Shown: positions 31,941 to 42,140 of the stretch, piece by piece
Layout: each line of letters opens with the position of its first letter
Position numbering within the stretch: position 1 is the first letter of the stretch
NCBI GenBank assembly: GCA_903900805.1
Contig: CAIUOP010000016.1
Span: forward strand, 35,041 to 99,040
From: an uncultured beta proteobacterium
Lineage (GTDB): Bacteria > Pseudomonadota > Gammaproteobacteria > Burkholderiales > Burkholderiaceae
DNA: 64,000 nt
Reading direction: 5' to 3'
The notes under the pieces: generated by a model
What the model saw: only the letters and a program-made list of their open reading frames with translations
The model's database searches: none
Told to the model about the DNA's origin: nothing
Program-made: the position numbers and the translations under genes

Positions 31941-33048
31941 GATTTCTAAATTTAAGTTATTTCAAGTAAGTGTATTCGCTATTCTGATTGCGAGCTTGGT
32001 TGTTGGGTGTTCAACACCCCCTACCCGAGGTGCGGCTTATCGATCTAGTGGTTCTGGTGCATCACCGATATCTTATAGCTCTTCGATAGCAAGCTTTAAT
32101 GCAGTATCTTGGCAAGCCTTACCAGGCTGGCAAGATGATGATTTATCTCAAGCTTGGACTGCGTGGCTAAAAAGTTGCGATGTATTACGTAAGCGTAGTG
32201 GAGAGGTGAATTGGCGTCAGGCGTGCATGCAAGCCGCAAGTGTATCTTCCCGTGACGCTCAAGCAGTTCGTCGTTACTTTGAAAGTAACTTCCAAGCCTA
32301 TGAAATTCGGAATAACTCTGGCAGTGAGACGGGCTTGATTACTGGTTACTACGAGCCTGTAATGAAGGGCTCACAAACACGAACAAGCACTTACAGTGTG
32401 CCGCTCTATGCGTATCCAAATGCATGGCGAAAATCTAAACCTAACCCAGGCCCAACGCGGGCAGAGCTGATGAGTTCAGGAGTTTTAAAGGGCTCAGAAA
32501 TTGCTTGGGTGCAAGATCCTGTTGAGGCAGCCTCTATGCAAATACAGGGATCAGGAAAAATTCGTCTCGAAAACGGCACAATATTACAGTTAGGATTTGC
32601 TGGAACGAATGAGCAGCCCTTTAAATCTTCAGCACAATGGTTGCTTGAGCGTAAAGAAATAACAAGCAAAGAAGCCACGATGCAGGGTATTTCGCAGTGG
32701 GCTAAGCGTAATCCTGAGCGCGTGAATGAAATGCTAAACGCTAATCCCCGTTTTGTTTTTTTTAAAGAGACATCAGGCACTGTCGGCGCCCTTGGGGTGT
32801 TATTAACCGGCGAACGCAGTATTGCGATTGATCCGCAATCAATACCCTTGGGTGCCCCCGTATTTCTTGCTACCACTAAACCTTTGAGCGCTGAACCCCT
32901 GCAAAAGTTAGTAATGGCCCAGGATACTGGCAAAGCCATTGTGGGTGGGGTCAGGGCTGATTACTATTGGGGATCTGGCGATGCTGCAGGAGAGATGGCT
33001 GGCCGCATGAAGCAAAATGGCAAGATGTGGCTATTGTTACCCCGTTAA
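31939..33048 (+). CDS. mltA: Membrane-bound lytic murein transglycosylase A (lipoprotein)
   Basis: Lipobox-like SLVVGCSTP; TGYYEPVMKGS, ALGVLLTGERSIAIDPQSIPLGAPVFL, AQDTGKAIVG.G..DYYWGSGDAAGEMAGRMKQ; ATG at 31939 rather than 31840. Confidence 0.94.
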   Translation: MISKFKLFQVSVFAILIASLVVGCSTPPTRGAAYRSSGSGASPISYSSSIASFNAVSWQALPGWQDDDLSQAWTAWLKSCDVLRKRSGEVNWRQACMQAASVSSRDAQAVRRYFESNFQAYEIRNNSGSETGLITGYYEPVMKGSQTRTSTYSVPLYAYPNAWRKSKPNPGPTRAELMSSGVLKGSEIAWVQDPVEAASMQIQGSGKIRLENGTILQLGFAGTNEQPFKSSAQWLLERKEITSKEATMQGISQWAKRNPERVNEMLNANPRFVFFKETSGTVGALGVLLTGERSIAIDPQSIPLGAPVFLATTKPLSAEPLQKLVMAQDTGKAIVGGVRADYYWGSGDAAGEMAGRMKQNGKMWLLLPR

Positions 33049-33073
33049 TTGATTACATACAGGAAAGAAATTC

Positions 33074-33850
33074 ATGAGCTACAAAACAATTTTGACTGAG
33101 GTTGATGGCAAGGTTGCTACCATCATCTTGAATCGTCCTGAAGTTCTCAATGCGCTAAATGATCAACTCATGGATGAGCTAGGTGAGGCATTGCTTACAT
33201 TTGATGCAGATGACAATATTGGCTGCATCATTGTGACAGGTAGCGAGAAGGCATTTGCTGCCGGTGCCGATATCGCATCAATGGCGAAGCGTAACTTGCA
33301 AGATGTATACCGCCATAATTTTATTTCCCGCAATTGGGAGCATATGCAAAAAGTTCGCAAGCCTGTGATTGCAGCAGTATCAGGCTATGCACTTGGAGGC
33401 GGATGTGAGCTGGCAATGATGTGTGACACTATCATGGCTGCAGATAATGCCAAGTTTGCGCAACCCGAAATTAAGTTGGGAATCATCCCGGGTGCTGGCG
33501 GTACGCAACGTTTGCCGCGGGCAGTCTCTAAAGCTAAAGCAATGGATTTAGCTTTAACTGGAAGAATGATGGATGCTGCAGAGGCAGAGCGTTCAGGCTT
33601 AGTATCCCGAGTCTTTCCAAAAGCAGATTTATTAAAAGAAGTAAAGGCGATCGCGAAAGAGATCGCTGATATGCCGCTGCTAACACTAATGATGGTCAAA
33701 GAAGCAGTTAACACTGCTTATGAAACTACGCTCTCACAGGGAATCCATTTTGAGCGTCGCTTGTTCCACACTTGCTTTGGAACGAATGATCAAAAAGAAG
33801 GCATGGCAGCATTTATAGAAAAACGTCCAGCTAAATTTACTAACTCTTAA
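33074..33850 (+). CDS. Enoyl-CoA hydratase
   Basis: Crotonase fold: [46 protein letters not shown]. Confidence 0.95.
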   Translation: MSYKTILTEVDGKVATIILNRPEVLNALNDQLMDELGEALLTFDADDNIGCIIVTGSEKAFAAGADIASMAKRNLQDVYRHNFISRNWEHMQKVRKPVIAAVSGYALGGGCELAMMCDTIMAADNAKFAQPEIKLGIIPGAGGTQRLPRAVSKAKAMDLALTGRMMDAAEAERSGLVSRVFPKADLLKEVKAIAKEIADMPLLTLMMVKEAVNTAYETTLSQGIHFERRLFHTCFGTNDQKEGMAAFIEKRPAKFTNS

Positions 33851-33854
33851 GGGC

Positions 33855-35051
33855 TTAACTTTTTTCTAGGTAGCGTTGTGCTAGCTTTACCCAGTAGCTC
33901 ACACCTACAGGGATTAATGTGTCGTTAAAATCATAAGAGGGATTATGGAGATGGCATGGGCCCATGCCATGACCTACAGAGCGGTGATCTCCATCTCCGT
34001 TGCCTAAAAATACATAGCATCCTGGCTTCTCTAGCAACATGAAGGCAAAATCTTCTGCGCCCATGGTGGGATCAATATTCGTATTAACGTTTTGTTTGCC
34101 GACTAATTCGCTCATTACCTCGCTGGCAAACTGAACTTCAGCATCGTGATTAATCAATGGTGGATAGCTTCTTTTAAAAGAAATTTCTGCTTTGCAATCA
34201 AATGCGCTTGCGACACTATGTGCAATTTCACGAAGTCGTTGCTCCATTAAATCGAGTACTTCCAGGGTAAATGTTCTGACAGTACCGCCGATAAAGGCGC
34301 TGTCGGGAATAACATTACTTGTTTCGCCCGCATGAAACTGCGTGACTGAGAGAACTGCTGCATCAACTGGACGCTTATTACGAGTAATAATGCTTTGGAG
34401 TGCTAATACGACTTGCGCTCCAGTAAGTACTGGGTCAGCGCTGTTGTGAGGTAGCGCAGCATGACCACCCTTACCGGTAATGGTAATTTCAAAAGCGTTA
34501 CTTGAGGCCATCATAGGACCAGTAGTAACTCCAAAGTGACCTTCGCCTAGGCCCGGCCAGTTGTGTAATCCAAAAACAGCATCACAAGGGAATTGTTTAA
34601 AGAGCCCATCTTTAATCATTTCTTTGGCACCGGCACCGCCTTCTTCGCCGGGCTGGAAAATAAATATCACAGTCCCTTTGAAGTCGCGATGATTTGATAG
34701 ATATTGGGCAGCACCTAAAAGCATTGCAGTGTGACCATCGTGACCGCAGGCATGCATCTTTCCAGGATTGCGAGAAGCATGCTCAAAATTGTTGTGCTCT
34801 TGTAGCGGAAGTGCGTCCATATCAGCCCGCAAGCCAATCATTTTTCCAGAACCTAAATCGCCATCAAGACGACCAACAACACCTGTTTTGCCCATGCCTC
34901 GGTAAACAGTAATACCCCAACTAGAAAGTGCTTCTGCAACTAAGTCAGAAGTGCGATTTTCTTCGAAGCGCAATTCTGGATGAGCGTGAATATTGCGACG
35001 AATATCTTGTATAGCTTTTGCAGAATCAAGGATTTCAGGGTGTAAATGCAT
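33855..35051 (-). CDS. M20 family amidohydrolase (hippurate hydrolase-like)
   Basis: RRNIHAHPELRFEE, GLRADMDALPLQE, MHACGHDGHTAMLLGAA, PTMGAEDFAFM. Confidence 0.95.
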   Translation of the reverse strand: MHLHPEILDSAKAIQDIRRNIHAHPELRFEENRTSDLVAEALSSWGITVYRGMGKTGVVGRLDGDLGSGKMIGLRADMDALPLQEHNNFEHASRNPGKMHACGHDGHTAMLLGAAQYLSNHRDFKGTVIFIFQPGEEGGAGAKEMIKDGLFKQFPCDAVFGLHNWPGLGEGHFGVTTGPMMASSNAFEITITGKGGHAALPHNSADPVLTGAQVVLALQSIITRNKRPVDAAVLSVTQFHAGETSNVIPDSAFIGGTVRTFTLEVLDLMEQRLREIAHSVASAFDCKAEISFKRSYPPLINHDAEVQFASEVMSELVGKQNVNTNIDPTMGAEDFAFMLLEKPGCYVFLGNGDGDHRSVGHGMGPCHLHNPSYDFNDTLIPVGVSYWVKLAQRYLEKS

Positions 35052-35108
35052 CCCTTTATCTTATCTGAAACTCCCACCAGTTTCATCTTAGGGCTTGCTC
35101 TAGGGGCT

Positions 35109-35828
35109 TTAATTACTCGTTATTTGGATGTGCTGTGCAGCAAAATCGAGCGCTTCTATTGAATAAGGGCTGTTATGAGATTTTTGAAGTGTTTTAGGTA
35201 GGGAGGGAATTTGTCCTAAAAAGGGTGCATTGATTTTTGCTTCCAAGGTAGCAATATTTTCTTTTAGTAGAGGCATTTCATTTGCTAGGGAGTTGGCAAT
35301 CCATCCTGTAATTTTTAATCCACGGGCTTTAATTGCTTCTTGAGTAAGTAGAGCATGATTAATGCAACCTAACTTCATGCCAACTACCAAAACGATTGGC
35401 AAATTGATTTGCTGCGCAAGATCGCCCAGATCTTCATCATGATTTAGTGGTACCAAGAATCCGCCGGCCCCTTCGATCACAAGGCAATCACCATGCTTTT
35501 GAATTTCATCAAGCGCTTGCATAATGGTTTTTAAGTCTAGACTAATACCTTTATTTAGCGCAGCCAAATGAGGCGCTACTGGCATATCTAAAACATAAGG
35601 AGATAAGCTTAATTGGCCTGGTGCAAGCTGGGAAGCAATCCGTAAAGTTTCTAGATCTTCGTTGAGAATGCTGTCACTGCTACTTTGATATGTTCCAGCA
35701 ACTACAGGTTTAAAGCCGATAGCTTGCTTTCCTTGTTTGCGTAACTTGAGGATCAGCGCGCCACTAACCAAAGTTTTACCAACTTCAGTATCAGTACCCG
35801 TTACAAAAAAACCAGCTATCTTAGTCAT
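35109..35828 (-). CDS. bioD: Dethiobiotin synthetase
   Basis: FFVTGTDTEVGKTLVSGALI, VIEGAGGFLVPLN. Confidence 0.96.
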   Translation of the reverse strand: MTKIAGFFVTGTDTEVGKTLVSGALILKLRKQGKQAIGFKPVVAGTYQSSSDSILNEDLETLRIASQLAPGQLSLSPYVLDMPVAPHLAALNKGISLDLKTIMQALDEIQKHGDCLVIEGAGGFLVPLNHDEDLGDLAQQINLPIVLVVGMKLGCINHALLTQEAIKARGLKITGWIANSLANEMPLLKENIATLEAKINAPFLGQIPSLPKTLQKSHNSPYSIEALDFAAQHIQITSN

Positions 35829-37059
35829 GAGATGCCTTTTGATGCACTTCTTGCTCTATTCTTTTTAAGGTGGTGATGAGTTTACGTAAATCATCGGCAC
35901 TATGGTTTGCAGAAAAAGTAATCCGTAAGCGTGCGGTACCAAGGGCTACCGTTGGTGGACGGATTGCTGGAATCCAATAACCTGCTTCATCTAATAACTT
36001 TGCCGCCATGAGCGCATTGGCATTGCTACCCAAGATTACCGGTTGAATTGGCGTGCAAGAAGAGACCTTGCGCCATTCTGAAAATACCATTTCGTCTTGC
36101 CAAATTTTGATGAGCTGATTCAGTTGTGTACGACGCTTTACGCCCTCATTGCCTGCAATAATCTCAAGGCTTTTAAGTAAGGTATGCGCGATAGCAGGTG
36201 GGGTGGCAGTACTATAAATATATGGGCGACCCTTTTGAATTAGCCATTCAATAAAAGAATCTTGCGCGCAAATAAAAGCACCACTTACGCCAGCAGCTTT
36301 ACCTAAGGTACCGATATAAATGATGCGATCAGAATCAATATTTTCTTGCTCTAAGATGCCATGCCCTTGCTTGCCTAGCACTCCAAAACCATGGGCATCA
36401 TCAATGATCAATAAGGCATCATATTGCTCTGCTATCTTAAGCAAGGCCTTAACTGGTGCCAGATCGCCATCCATACTAAAGACGCCATCAGTGACAATGA
36501 GTTTGAGAGATTTTGTATCCTTTTTGAGTAGGTCAGTTAATGAATTAAGCTGAGTGTGATCAAACAAGTTGACTGTGGCATTCATTTGCGCAGCTGCCAA
36601 TCGAACTCCATCAATCAGCGAAGCATGATTCAGTTTGGCCGAGTAAAGGCTGAGATCTCCCCGCTCAGCAAGTCTAGCTAGACCAGTAATGGCGGCGAGA
36701 TTAGCGAGGTAGCCGGTACTGAAAAATAAGGCACGTACTTTGGATATATGTTGCTCTTGAAAAGAAGCTAACTGCTTTTCAAGTAACTCGTGTGCTGCGC
36801 TATGACCACTGATTAAATGCGAAGCACCACTACCAACACCATATTTTTGGCCGCCTTGTGCTAGGGCATTGATTAAGTCTGGATGATTGGCAAGCCCAAG
36901 GTAATCATTACTGCAAAAGGCCTTTAGTTGCCTGCCATCTATTGTTGCTGTGATATCGCAAGGAGATTGCGCAATACGCAATTTTCGTTTGAGCAGTTGC
37001 AAATCTAACTCCGCAATTTGTTCTTGCGCAAGTTTTAAGGCGTTAAATGAGTTAGTCAT
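35821..37059 (-). CDS. bioF: 8-amino-7-oxononanoate synthase
   Basis: AFCSNDYLGLANHP, GSGASHLISGHSAAHELLE, IIDDAHGFGVLGKQGHGI, IYIGTLGKAAGVSGAF. Confidence 0.96.
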   Translation of the reverse strand: MTNSFNALKLAQEQIAELDLQLLKRKLRIAQSPCDITATIDGRQLKAFCSNDYLGLANHPDLINALAQGGQKYGVGSGASHLISGHSAAHELLEKQLASFQEQHISKVRALFFSTGYLANLAAITGLARLAERGDLSLYSAKLNHASLIDGVRLAAAQMNATVNLFDHTQLNSLTDLLKKDTKSLKLIVTDGVFSMDGDLAPVKALLKIAEQYDALLIIDDAHGFGVLGKQGHGILEQENIDSDRIIYIGTLGKAAGVSGAFICAQDSFIEWLIQKGRPYIYSTATPPAIAHTLLKSLEIIAGNEGVKRRTQLNQLIKIWQDEMVFSEWRKVSSCTPIQPVILGSNANALMAAKLLDEAGYWIPAIRPPTVALGTARLRITFSANHSADDLRKLITTLKRIEQEVHQKASHD

Positions 37060-38402
37060 GCCAAAACTTTCTCTAATGCACGCTTAATAGCATCACCCAT
37101 TCGCATTGTTTCTTCAGTAGACAAGATATATGGGGGCATGACATAAATCGTATTACCGATTGGCCTGATCAGCACCCCTTCCTCTAGACCTTTAGTAAAC
37201 ATTTCACGAGGAAAGCTGCTGATATTTTTAATGCCGTCATGTTTTATGTCGAAAGCTAAGATCATTCCTTGCTGACGCCAGTGCTCTATTCCGGAATCTG
37301 TTTTAGCCCACGCAAATGCATTTGCTAAATCTTGTGCGCGACTTAAGTTCTTCTCTAAAACATTCTCAGCTTCAAAAATCTTCAAGCAGGCCAGTGCTGC
37401 TGAGCAAGCTAGTGGGTTTCCTGTATAGGAGTGAGAATGTAAGAAACCTTGTTGCGTTTTATCACTATAAAAAGCTTGATAAATCGTATCGGTAGTCATG
37501 CAAAGCGAGAGAGGAAGGTAGCCGCCGCTAATGCCTTTGGATAAAGTTAAAAAATCAGGCCAGATACCCGCATGCTCGCAGGCAAAGAACTTACCGCTAC
37601 GACCACATCCCACTGCAATTTCATCAGCTATCAGGTGTATCTCATAGCGATTGCATAACTCCCTTACTAGCCGAAGATATTCTGGGGAATATATTGCCAT
37701 TTGTCCTGCGCATTGCACTAGCGGTTCGACGATGATGGCAGCAATATGTTGATGTTCTTTTTCTAATAATTTTTCTAGTTCAGCTGCTGCGTGTTTTGCA
37801 ACATTCTCTGCACTCTCACCATTTTTTGCTTTGCGTGCATCAGGCGAGCTAACTGTGTAGACATCTTGTAAGAGTGATCCATAGGCTTCTCGAAAGATAG
37901 CAACATCGGTCACAGCTAATGCGCCTAGTGTTTCTCCGTGATAGCCATTTTCTAAGCAGACAAATTTTTTCTTTTGAGGTTTACTATTTAGTTGCCAAAA
38001 ATGGTGACTCATCTTCAAGGCAATTTCTACTGCAGACGCACCATCAGATGCGTAAAAGACATGGCCTAAATTTCCGTTTGTCAGTGCGGCAAGTTTTTCA
38101 GAGAGCTCAACCACTGGTTGATGTGTAAATCCTGCCAGCATGACGTGTTCAATTTTTTGTAGCTGATCAATAATGGCTTGATTGATCTTTGGATTAGAGT
38201 GGCCAAATAAATTAGTCCACCAAGAGCTGATGCAATCGAGTAGGGCATTCCCCTTTTCGTCATAGAGCCACGGACCTTTGCCTTTGGTGATGGCAATAAG
38301 GGGAAAAGACTCGTGATGTTTCATCTGAGTGCAGGGGTGCCAAACGGCAGCTAGGCTGCGATCAACGAGAGTGGGTTGATTTAAATCAGAAATAACCTTC
38401 AT
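37056..38402 (-). CDS. bioA: Adenosylmethionine-8-amino-7-oxononanoate aminotransferase
   Basis: VWHPCTQMKHHES, LDCISSWWTNLFGHSNPKIN, SKGISGGYLPLSLCMT. Confidence 0.96.
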   Translation of the reverse strand: MKVISDLNQPTLVDRSLAAVWHPCTQMKHHESFPLIAITKGKGPWLYDEKGNALLDCISSWWTNLFGHSNPKINQAIIDQLQKIEHVMLAGFTHQPVVELSEKLAALTNGNLGHVFYASDGASAVEIALKMSHHFWQLNSKPQKKKFVCLENGYHGETLGALAVTDVAIFREAYGSLLQDVYTVSSPDARKAKNGESAENVAKHAAAELEKLLEKEHQHIAAIIVEPLVQCAGQMAIYSPEYLRLVRELCNRYEIHLIADEIAVGCGRSGKFFACEHAGIWPDFLTLSKGISGGYLPLSLCMTTDTIYQAFYSDKTQQGFLHSHSYTGNPLACSAALACLKIFEAENVLEKNLSRAQDLANAFAWAKTDSGIEHWRQQGMILAFDIKHDGIKNISSFPREMFTKGLEEGVLIRPIGNTIYVMPPYILSTEETMRMGDAIKRALEKVLA

Positions 38403-38491
38403 GTTTGATATTTGACCACTAGTTTTTCCAATTTCCGGCTTGTATCTGTTATGTTTATGTCTTGAATTGATCTATTTTCTGGAATTTGCCC

Positions 38492-39529
38492 ATGTTGGAC
38501 GCCCAAACTGCTGAAAAACCTCTTACCTTAGTCAAATCTAAGGCTAATTTACGTAAAGAATTAGATGCCTCTGGCCAATGGACCTTGGCCCAAATTGAAG
38601 GATTATTTGCCCTGCCTTTTGATCAACTAATGCTCAAGGCTCAAGAGACTCACAAAACGCATTTTCCTGAGGGTGATGTGGAACTTGCCACCTTGTTATC
38701 CATCAAGACTGGTGGCTGCCCAGAGGATTGTGGCTACTGCCCACAGGCTGCGCGCTACGATACCGACGTTAAGGCTGAGAAGTTGATGGGGCTAGAGGAG
38801 GTTTTAGAGGCTGCTAAAGCCGCTAAGGCAGCAGGATCAAATCGTTTCTGTATGGGGGCGGCCTGGCGCGAGCCTAAAGATCGCGATATTGAAAAAGTGA
38901 CGGCAATGATCAAGGGCGTTAAAGCTTTGGGCTTAGAAACCTGTGCCACTTTAGGCATGTTAGAGGCTGATCAAGCTATGGCCTTACAAGAGGCGGGCTT
39001 AGATTTTTATAACCATAACCTCGATACCAGTGAAGATTTTTATCGTTCAGTGATTTCTACTCGTGGCTATCAGGACCGCTTGGACACAATCTCCAATGTC
39101 CGTGCAGCGGGTATGTCGGTTTGCTGCGGCGGCATTGTGGGCATGGGTGAGTCCCGTGAGCAGCGAGCTGCTTTCTTGGCGCGTTTAGCAAATTTGAGTC
39201 CTTATCCTGAGTCCGTTCCTATAAACCACTTAGTACCTGTTGCTGGTACACCTTTAGCTGACCAGAAGCCTTTAGATCCTCTGGAGTTTGTCAGAACAAT
39301 TGCAGTGGCTCGCATCACTATGCCTAAGGCCCGCGTACGCTTATCAGCAGGCCGTCAACAATTAGGAAGGGCTGTTCAGGCTATGTGCTTCTTAGCCGGC
39401 GCCAATTCCATCTTCTATGGTGAGCAATTACTCACTACCGGTAATCCAGAGGCAGAAGAAGACCGTGCGCTATTGGCGGAGCTGGGGCTAAAGACGAAAC
39501 AAAGCTGCAAAGCTGAGGTTTTGGTTTAA
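38492..39529 (+). CDS. bioB: Biotin synthase
   Basis: Radical [11 protein letters not shown] motif; [15 protein letters not shown] at 38492. Confidence 0.97.
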   Translation: MLDAQTAEKPLTLVKSKANLRKELDASGQWTLAQIEGLFALPFDQLMLKAQETHKTHFPEGDVELATLLSIKTGGCPEDCGYCPQAARYDTDVKAEKLMGLEEVLEAAKAAKAAGSNRFCMGAAWREPKDRDIEKVTAMIKGVKALGLETCATLGMLEADQAMALQEAGLDFYNHNLDTSEDFYRSVISTRGYQDRLDTISNVRAAGMSVCCGGIVGMGESREQRAAFLARLANLSPYPESVPINHLVPVAGTPLADQKPLDPLEFVRTIAVARITMPKARVRLSAGRQQLGRAVQAMCFLAGANSIFYGEQLLTTGNPEAEEDRALLAELGLKTKQSCKAEVLV

Positions 39530-39541
39530 TTTTTCTGGCAT

Positions 39542-40171
39542 ATGACCCCAATAGACCGCTTCATTGTTGAGTTTGATACCGCACTTCGTTCTGTTGTTGG
39601 TGGAGCAAATGCTCAAAGACCTACTCCAGGCTCTGAATCTGGGGCAAATGCTGCACTCGATTCCGAGCAACGAAAGCATGCAGCAGGGTTGATGCGGATT
39701 AATCACGTTGGTGAAGTTTGTGCACAAGCTTTATATCAGTCACAAAAATTAGTTGCAAGAAATTCAGAAATTAAAGAGATGCTTGATCACTCTGGTCAAG
39801 AGGAAGTGGATCATTTGGCTTGGTGTGAAACTCGTCTCAAAGAGCTTGGCTCGCACACTAGTTATCTTAATCCATTTTGGTATGCAGGATCCTTTGCAAT
39901 CGGCTTGGCAGCAGGCTTAGCGGGCGATAAGTGGAGTTTAGGTTTTGTTGCTGAAACTGAAAAACAAGTTGAGAGTCATCTCGAAAGTCATCTCAAAAAA
40001 TTACCCGAAGAAGATCATCGCTCACGTGCGATCGTTGATCAAATGCGGATGGATGAAATCGAACATGGGCAAGCAGCCTTGCATGCAGGTGGAGCAACCT
40101 TACCTGAGCCAATTCAAAAAATAATGCAAGCAATGTCTAAAGTGATGACAACAACTGCTTACAAAATTTGA
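39542..40171 (+). CDS. coq7: 2-nonaprenyl-3-methyl-6-methoxy-1,4-benzoquinol hydroxylase (Coq7)
   Basis: [43 protein letters not shown] di-iron motifs. Confidence 0.95.
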   Translation: MTPIDRFIVEFDTALRSVVGGANAQRPTPGSESGANAALDSEQRKHAAGLMRINHVGEVCAQALYQSQKLVARNSEIKEMLDHSGQEEVDHLAWCETRLKELGSHTSYLNPFWYAGSFAIGLAAGLAGDKWSLGFVAETEKQVESHLESHLKKLPEEDHRSRAIVDQMRMDEIEHGQAALHAGGATLPEPIQKIMQAMSKVMTTTAYKI

Positions 40172-40209
40172 ATTGAATAATGACTATTTAGTCGGAATTA
40201 ATCAAGAGC

Positions 40210-40237
40210 TTGAATTGCAGATTAATTTTGATATATT
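40210..40237 (+). promoter_or_regulatory. Candidate sigma70 promoter next to the SOS-box-like palindrome
   Basis: TTGAAT-N16-TATATT; predicted start about 40244, just upstream of the palindrome at 40248. Confidence 0.35.
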
Positions 40238-40247
40238 TTTTAAGTAC

Positions 40248-40267
40248 TACTGTTTTTAAATACAGTA
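40248..40267. promoter_or_regulatory. LexA/SOS-box-like palindrome
   Basis: TACTGT-TTTTAAAT-ACAGTA: CTGT-N8-ACAG core with matching flanks, as in the E. coli LexA consensus. Confidence 0.55.
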
Positions 40268-40378
40268 TATTTAAGCATTATCTAGTCATATAGCTAAGAC
40301 CTATTCTTAAGTATATTTTCCAAGCCATTGTTTCAAGTAGCTATTTTATTATCACCATTTTCTGAAGACATAGCGCTA

Positions 40379-40394
40379 AGTGTTTGTAAACACT
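40379..40394. promoter_or_regulatory. 16-bp inverted repeat upstream of mraZ promoter
   Basis: AGTGTTT-GT-AAACACT, perfect 7-bp arms. Confidence 0.5.
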
Positions 40395-40426
40395 AGAGAA
40401 TTTCCCAAAAAAATACCCAAAAAGAC

Positions 40427-40455
40427 TTGACCCCCTTATTGCGATCCTCTAAAGT
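40427..40455 (+). promoter_or_regulatory. mraZ (dcw) promoter
   Basis: TTGACC (40427-40432), 17-nt spacer, TAAAGT (40450-40455). Confidence 0.65.
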
Positions 40456-40478
40456 GGGAGGAAGTGTGAAAAAGTGGG
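40454..40478 (+). promoter_or_regulatory. MraZ-type operator: three GTGKG repeats at 10-bp period
   Basis: GTGGG-AGGAA-GTGTG-AAAAA-GTGGG at 40454, 40464, 40474, just before the mraZ ATG at 40483. Confidence 0.75.
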
Positions 40479-40482
40479 GTAA

Positions 40483-40914
40483 ATGGTGTTTCAAGGTGCT
40501 TCAGCTCTCAATTTAGATGCAAAAGGACGGATGTCTGTTCCGGCCAAGCATCGTGACGCCTTGTTAGTTCAAGGCGAGGGTCGCCTCACGCTCACAAAAC
40601 ATCCAGATGGTTGTCTGTTGCTATTTCCAAGACCCGAGTGGGAAAGTTTTAGAGCGCGGGTTGGGCAACTGCCAATGGATGCGCATTGGTGGCGCAGAAT
40701 TTTCCTTGGCAATGCAGCAGAAATTGATTTGGATAATGCTGGCCGAATTTTGGTGAGCCCTGAATTGCGCACAGCAGCAGGAATTGAAAAAGAAGTGATC
40801 TTACTTGGTATGGGCAGTCACTTGGAATTATGGGACGCAGCTACATATGCTGCAAAAGAACAGGCTGCGATTGCACTAGGCATGCCTGAAGCACTCAAGC
40901 AATTTAATTTTTGA
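40483..40914 (+). CDS. mraZ: Transcriptional regulator MraZ
   Basis: [25 protein letters not shown]; second AbrB-like motif [20 protein letters not shown]. Confidence 0.97.
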   Translation: MVFQGASALNLDAKGRMSVPAKHRDALLVQGEGRLTLTKHPDGCLLLFPRPEWESFRARVGQLPMDAHWWRRIFLGNAAEIDLDNAGRILVSPELRTAAGIEKEVILLGMGSHLELWDAATYAAKEQAAIALGMPEALKQFNF

Positions 40915-40926
40915 TGACAGGGTGCT

Positions 40927-41877
40927 ATGAACATGACTCATCGCCCAGTGTTGCTGGCCGAGGCGGTGACGGCGCTAATCAGTGGTCCGCTTATTCAAAA
41001 ACAAAACGCAGCAAAAAATATTTTGGTAATCGATGGAACATTTGGGCGCGGCGGTCATACGCAAGCTTTACTCAAACAGCTTCCCTCGTCTGCGCGCATG
41101 ATTTCTTTCGACAAGGATTTAGATGCGATCGCAGTGGCACAGAAGATCAACGATCCACGTCTAACCATTGTGCACGACAGTTTTGCGCAGATGGATCAGT
41201 ACGCGCAAGCAGAATCGGTCGATGGAATTTTGTTGGATCTAGGAATCAGTTCGCCACAGGTAGACGAAGCGCATCGGGGCTTCTCCTTTCGTCGCGAGGG
41301 CCCGCTCGATATGCGGATGAATACGGATCAGGGTTTAACTGCTGCAGAGTGGTTAGAGCACGCGCCGCAAGAGGAAATCACGCACGTGATTAAGACTTAC
41401 GGAGAAGAGCGTTTTGCATTTCAGATCGCTAAAGCCATTGTGGCAAAGCGAGAAGAAGGTTTGTCACCAAAAACAACAACACAACTAGCGAGTTTGGTTG
41501 CTAGCGTGGTACGTACACGTGAAGCTGGTCAAGATCCAGCGACTAGAACTTTCCAAGCATTGCGTATTTTTATCAATCGCGAGCTAGAGGATTTGGAGCT
41601 TGGCCTAAAAGCCACTTTGAGCTTATTAAAGCCAGGGGCAAGACTTGCAGTGATTAGCTTTCATTCATTAGAAGATCGTATCGTGAAACAGTTTCTACAG
41701 GCACATTCAAAGGTAGAGCTACCTCGTGGTTTACCTGTGCGCGAAAAGGACTTGCCACAAAGTGCTTTAGAAATTATTGGTCGTGTTAAGCCAAGTGAAG
41801 CTGAGGTTTTAGAAAACCCACGTGCCCGTTCAGCCATCATGCGTATTGCCGAAAAACGGATGGATACATCTGCATGA
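40927..41877 (+). CDS. rsmH: 16S rRNA (cytosine1402-N4)-methyltransferase
   Basis: [57 protein letters not shown]. Confidence 0.97.
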   Translation: MNMTHRPVLLAEAVTALISGPLIQKQNAAKNILVIDGTFGRGGHTQALLKQLPSSARMISFDKDLDAIAVAQKINDPRLTIVHDSFAQMDQYAQAESVDGILLDLGISSPQVDEAHRGFSFRREGPLDMRMNTDQGLTAAEWLEHAPQEEITHVIKTYGEERFAFQIAKAIVAKREEGLSPKTTTQLASLVASVVRTREAGQDPATRTFQALRIFINRELEDLELGLKATLSLLKPGARLAVISFHSLEDRIVKQFLQAHSKVELPRGLPVREKDLPQSALEIIGRVKPSEAEVLENPRARSAIMRIAEKRMDTSA

Positions 41878-42140
41878 ATCGCGCTACCTTGACTTTGCTC
41901 GCCTTGTTATTGATTTGTGCCTTATCGCTAGTAGCGGCACAGCAACGTGCGCGAAAACTATTTATTGCTCAAGAGCGCGCCCAAATTGAAGAGCGTAAAT
42001 TAAATCAAGACTGGTTACGCTTGGAATATGAGCAACGTAATCTTTCGAAGTCTGCGCGTATTCGTGATGTTGCCCGCAACCAATTACGCATGTCCCCGAT
42101 TTCTCCTGAACGTACTTTGTACTTAAAGGAGGCTAAATGA
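41874..42140 (+). CDS. ftsL: Cell division protein FtsL
   Basis: 88-aa single-TM protein with coiled coil between rsmH and ftsI. Confidence 0.9.
   Translation: MNRATLTLLALLLICALSLVAAQQRARKLFIAQERAQIEERKLNQDWLRLEYEQRNLSKSARIRDVARNQLRMSPISPERTLYLKEAK

Noticed and set aside
32406-32939. 177-aa antisense ORF inside mltA
   Set aside because: mltA is clearly coding on the opposite strand; the antisense ORF shows no recognisable domain.
35048-35164. 38-aa ORF MHPFILSETPTSFILGLALGALITRYLDVLCSKIERFY in the M20-bioD gap
   Set aside because: Looks TM-like but about half of it is antisense to the end of bioD and it begins on the opposite strand of the M20 start codon; no RBS. Too weak to call.
38403-38491. 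Searched the bioA-bioB divergent spacer for a BirA or BioR operator
   Set aside because: No convincing TTGTAAACC-N-GGTTTACAA or TTATMKATAA-like palindrome found by eye.
40911-41393. 160-aa ORF overlapping the start of rsmH in another frame
   Set aside because: Fully overlaps the well-supported rsmH frame; composition (SRGG/CARQF strings) looks like out-of-frame translation.
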